From: G036327475 sp036327475
GTDB taxonomy: Bacteria > Pseudomonadota > Gammaproteobacteria > Enterobacterales > Enterobacteriaceae
Direction of reading: 5' to 3'
NCBI RefSeq assembly: GCF_036327475.1
Contig: NZ_CP132913.1
Span: 1,426,001-1,490,000 of the forward strand
Length of the DNA stretch: 64,000 nucleotides
This document shows positions 61,125 through 64,000 of this stretch, one piece after another. Made by a program: the position numbers and the translations under genes. The notes under the pieces were generated by a model. That model was not told the DNA's origin and ran no database searches. It saw only the letters and a program-made list of their open reading frames with translations. The number at the start of each line of letters is the position of its first letter. Positions within the stretch are counted from its first letter, which is position 1.

Positions 61125-62290
61125 TCTTTACGCTCTTAGCACCACAATTTCTGACTAGCGCCGAGGGCCTGGCAGTTGCCATACAGGCGTTCAAGTTGAC
61201 GAAAATAATCCAAATGATGATTACGATGGCAGCTCACCGCTCTACTGCAGGCTGCGCCGAGCACCGCGAACACTTGCTGGGCGAGGTAATCCGTTCGCCT
61301 ACGGTTGCTGAAAAGGCGGATACAGACAATGGCCTATACACTGTCAGCCGCTGGGACGCCATCCAAGCCGCTATCAACCCGAAACCAGCAGCGCGGCAGA
61401 TCCGCCGGCCGGTTTTCGCTTATGTCAATCCGGCTAGAGGCGTTGCCATACAGGACTCATTGACAAAATGTGCTCGGCCGCGGGTTGACCGTCAGCACCA
61501 TCAACCCCAAGATACCGTTGTCATACCCAGTCCACCAGCGTCCCCTCAACCTCTTGCGACAAATTAGGACATCAATACGCGCAGATATCCAGCGATGTGA
61601 GGGAGAAGACATTGACGTGGTGGATCTGATACGGCGTATGCCCCAGCGGCCAGATGCAGGGAGTCGACGGCGATAAGGGCGCCTATTCGGCCAAGGTGTT
61701 GTAGATAGCCGCACTTTTTGCGCCAGCGAGGTGTAAGGTTAGGCTGATAATGTCGCTAAACAGCGCCAGCGTGGAACGATGAATCTCGCGTATTTTGCCA
61801 GTCGGCAAGAAAGTGTATCAGGACCCGCTACCTGGCGTACGGCGCGCAGTTGCTGTTCAAACAACACGAGAGTTTGGGCACTCTTAACAGCACTAGCCCG
61901 GGCGGCGGCAAAGGCGCCAAACTATTCAGCAGAATGACCTGTCAGCAGAATGACCTGCTCTACCTGCGTGTTTTACGTCAGGTTATAACGGGTTGTGAGC
62001 TGGCTCATGTACGAATCGCTGACGCAAAACGGCGCGCGCCCTTGCAACGCACAGGTCAGTGCACCGAATGCGTCATTGAAAATCAACGTCGGCCCGGTTA
62101 ATCGCTTGCGCTGACAGGTACACCTGTAAGTCAATGCATTCGCGGTGCAACAGGCCTGTATGGTGTCACTGGTCGCGCCAGGCGGATATGTCCAGCCGCT
62201 CTCTGGAGCAGCTTTCTGCCTCAAACCGGATTAACGCTGTGTATATCGCCTAACGTCCAGCATTGTCAACAACCGCTCGCCTCCACTCTA
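61125..62290 (-). pseudogene. rlmG: Decayed 23S rRNA G1835 methyltransferase RlmG
   Basis: RlmG methylates G1835 of 23S rRNA. Minus-strand blocks: 'GPTLIFNDAFGALTCALQGR', 'VSDSYMSQLTTRYNL' near the N-terminal domain, a stretch around 61630 resembling 'HHVNVFSLTSLDI', and 'HLDYFRQLERLYGNCQALGA' at the C terminus match E. coli RlmG (378 aa). The SAM motif and the NPPF motif are not found, and many frames are used. A 16-base tandem duplication lies at 61926-61957. The neighbourhood (alx, uxaA) is as in E. coli. Confidence 0.85.
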
Positions 62291-62309
62291 GCTGAGGCGA
62301 AATAGGTAA

Positions 62310-62550
62310 TTGTCTGCGCCCCTGAGCATCAGATGGCGCGCTGCTGACGGCGCTTCCCGGCGCTTTGGCGCTAATCTGGTGCATTGTCAGTGCTTACTTT
62401 GCAGGCGCTACGGTGCTTGTCCTATGGGCCCAACGTTTCAATCACCCAGTTTCATCCTGAGTTCCAGCCGTTATGCACAGCTATTGGCGCGTATGATGGC
62501 GAAAGAGCCGGAACGGTGCGACCCCTTACCAGCGTCTAGAGGGTAAAATT
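62310..62550 (+). pseudogene. Possible 3' piece of a class I glutamine amidotransferase
   Basis: One frame reads 'YGPNVSITQFHPEF', resembling the 'QFHPE' catalytic histidine region of GuaA-like amidotransferases. Nothing upstream supports it, because the rlmG remnant lies there. Weak. Confidence 0.3.
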
Positions 62551-62760
62551 GCCGCTACACCTCACAGCCAAGGTCTACTAGCTGCTTCATGCGTCGCTGT
62601 TTGCGCGGTGATTTTACGGTTTGATATTGACGGTTGCGTTTTTGCATTAATGTGATTCACAGCAAGCCGAGCAACTGCAGAATTTTCATGCGGGCTGTAA
62701 GTGAGATCTTGCAAGAAGGCGAGACTTACTTACGTTGTTCATTGTAGAAGGACTATCTTA

Positions 62761-63080
62761 GATGCATACCGTCGGCAATCCTTTCTTATGGGGCAGCTTT
62801 GCTGTCATGGTGATAAATCATGCTGGCCATGGATTTATTAATGCAGGGCCCTCTCCGAGGACAAACCCCGTCAATGAAATAGGCGGAGCTATGGTCGCTG
62901 CTGTGGGTCGCGCTGGCGCTGGCATTTACGCCCTGCTATGAGCCTATTGCTCCAGACAGAAAGATGGGTGGTAGCCGGTAGCCGATAGTCAAGCGCTGGC
63001 ATTCCTTATCGGCTACCTGTTAGAAAAACTCGGGCGGCCGATTCACGGTCTGTATCTGTACAAAATTACCGCACTGTGAT
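62761..63080 (+). pseudogene. alx: Truncated TerC-family membrane protein Alx
   Basis: ATG 62761 begins 'MHTVGNPFLWGSFAVMVI', matching E. coli Alx (MNTVGTPLLWGGFAVVV), and later 'SQALAFLIGYLLEK' continues the alignment. Only about the first 90 of 321 residues are traceable, with frameshifts. sstT and ygjV, which separate alx and uxaA in E. coli, are absent, so a deletion joins the two remnants. Confidence 0.78.
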
Positions 63081-64000
63081 TGGTGCTGAACAGCACCATG
63101 TGGCATCGTGCCCGGCACGCTCAGGAGATTAAGACCTGCTACGCTTCACCGCTCACCGTATTTCAACACGTCTACCACCTTGCTCTGACCGGCTTTCTAT
63201 GTGTACCAAGGGATTTCTCTTCAAGCATTGTGATACCGCCGGTTTTATTGCCTGTGGGGTTGCATAAATCGGCTGCTGATGGGCGATAAAGTACTGTTTG
63301 AAATCGTTGACTATATGCACGATCTTTCAAAGGTGACTTCATCTCAGTAGCAGCTCATCAGGATCCGTTCGGCGCCGAACATTTCCGGCACTTCCGTCAG
63401 CACGGTAGTGCTGACATTAGCGATCAGATAATTCGAAAAACGCCCGAGCATGGATCTGGCGGTAATCCTTGACAGGTCGGTCTGAATCGCTGCATTCCAG
63501 TCTAAAATTTCAGTTCGCTAAGCTTGCCCAGTTGGAGCAGGTCGTCGCGTATGCGCTGATAAAGAGCGCGCAAACACTCCAGTTCGTCCTCCACTTCACC
63601 GATGCTGGCAAATCATGAAGGTAACCCGCTCGCTATCGAACTCGCCGAGGGTGGTGCAGAAACATCAACTTGGTTATTCTCGCAGTCAGCCAGATGACCA
63701 GTACTACGCCGGCGTTTGGGTTGCGCACCATGTTGTCTGCCCCAGCTGCAAACAGTCGAACAGGCGGGTGACAAATGCACGCTGTCGATATCTTCCGCGC
63801 CAAAGGTCTCCATGAGGAATCGCTGCTGGATCTGGCGGGCGATGCCGTTGTTGACGCAGCCCGCGGTCGGTAGGATCCACAGCTCGTTGCGAATACCAAC
63901 CTGGCCGTTGCGGCGCCAGTAAACTGCACCTTGCTGCCGGGCATTTGCGGCGGCAGCACGCATCCAGAACATTGAGATTGGTTTTCGCGCTCTGCAGTAA
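63055..64000 (-). pseudogene. uxaA: Decayed altronate dehydratase, 5' end outside the window
   Basis: UxaA dehydrates D-altronate in galacturonate catabolism. Minus-strand blocks: 'GIRNELWILPTAGCVN', 'GIARQIQQRFLMETFGAEDI', 'NMVRNPNAGVVLVI', 'GCENNQVDV', 'AHQQPIYATP', 'GGITMLEEKSLGTH' and 'CHMVLFST'. Many frame changes and a middle deletion; about 0.9 kb for about 400 residues of the 495-residue family. Truncated by the window end. Confidence 0.88.

Noticed and set aside
60600..61560. Possible coiled-coil SMC/SbcC-like gene on the minus strand
   Set aside because: The upstream part proved to be the C terminus of RlmG ('HLDYFRQLERLYGN'); the rest (60.6-61.0 kb) has no specific match.
1..64000. 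CRISPR arrays, rRNA genes and insertion sequences
   Set aside because: No regularly spaced repeats, no rRNA sequence and no transposase that I recognise were seen. Highly decayed IS elements could be missed by eye.
1..64000. A previously undescribed multi-gene system
   Set aside because: All multi-gene groups that I could read are known enterobacterial operons or their relics; the unassigned intervals contain no intact frames long enough to propose one.

Overview
The window is a chromosomal segment of an enterobacterium undergoing heavy gene decay. Gene order is closely that of Escherichia coli, but a minority of the genes are intact and the rest are recognisable only as frameshifted, truncated or internally deleted remnants. 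Intact proteins align almost gap-free with E. coli ones. This combination (E. coli-like synteny, about 50 percent coding density, many young pseudogenes, fairly balanced GC) fits a recently host-restricted insect symbiont of the Sodalis group (Sodalis glossinidius or a relative). The genus is my inference from pattern, not a database result.

Layout. 0-8 kb: efp (-) and epmB (+), then a groES-groEL operon (-) with a clear heat-shock promoter, decayed yjeI and fxsA, decayed aspA, intact cutA, decayed dsbD and yjdC. 8.4-11.4 kb: tRNA-Phe followed by a dead sialic-acid locus (nanR, nanA, nanT). 11.4-14.4 kb: remnants of a CdiA/filamentous-haemagglutinin gene with its VENN motif. 14.5-16.7 kb: dead metC, yghB, dkgA. 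16.6-21.4 kb: intact ftsP, plsC, parC. 22.4-24.3 kb: dead methionine-salvage genes mtnA, mtnC, mtnB. 24.8-28.2 kb: intact parE and cpdA flanking dead yqiA. 28.2-32.6 kb: dead yqiB, nudF, tolC, ygiB, ygiC, ygiD and an NAD(P)-binding protein. 32.7-35.6 kb: intact ribB with its FMN riboswitch, ubiK, hldE. 35.7-39.2 kb: dead glnE, ygiF, ygiM. 39.3-43.8 kb: intact cca, folB, tsaD between dead uppP and plsY. 44.1-48.1 kb: the intact rpsU-dnaG-rpoD macromolecular-synthesis cluster. 48.2-55.7 kb: dead mug, a tRNA-Ile2 lacking encoded CCA, a dead toxin-antitoxin pair, a P2-like prophage scrap (terminase, portal, Ogr), dead waaL and a dead family 9 glycosyltransferase. 55.7-61.1 kb: long gene-poor DNA that I could not assign. 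61.1-64 kb: dead rlmG, alx and uxaA.

Functional reading. What is kept is information processing and essentials: chaperonin, topoisomerase IV (parC, parE), primase, sigma-70, S21, tRNA CCA addition, t6A modification (TsaD), EF-P and its modifying enzyme EpmB, folate and riboflavin steps, phosphatidic acid synthesis, ADP-heptose synthesis. What is lost is nutrient scavenging (sialic acid, galacturonate, aspartate ammonia-lyase, methionine salvage), regulation (glnE, nanR), surface and secretion functions (tolC, waaL, CdiA) and several redundant housekeeping genes (uppP, plsY, mug). I see no CRISPR array, rRNA gene or insertion sequence, and no convincing new biological system. The most unusual signals are repeated short tandem duplications inside pseudogenes, the CCA-less tRNA-Ile2, the doubly deleted tolC, the EpmB run-on tail and homopolymer runs at the groE promoter.
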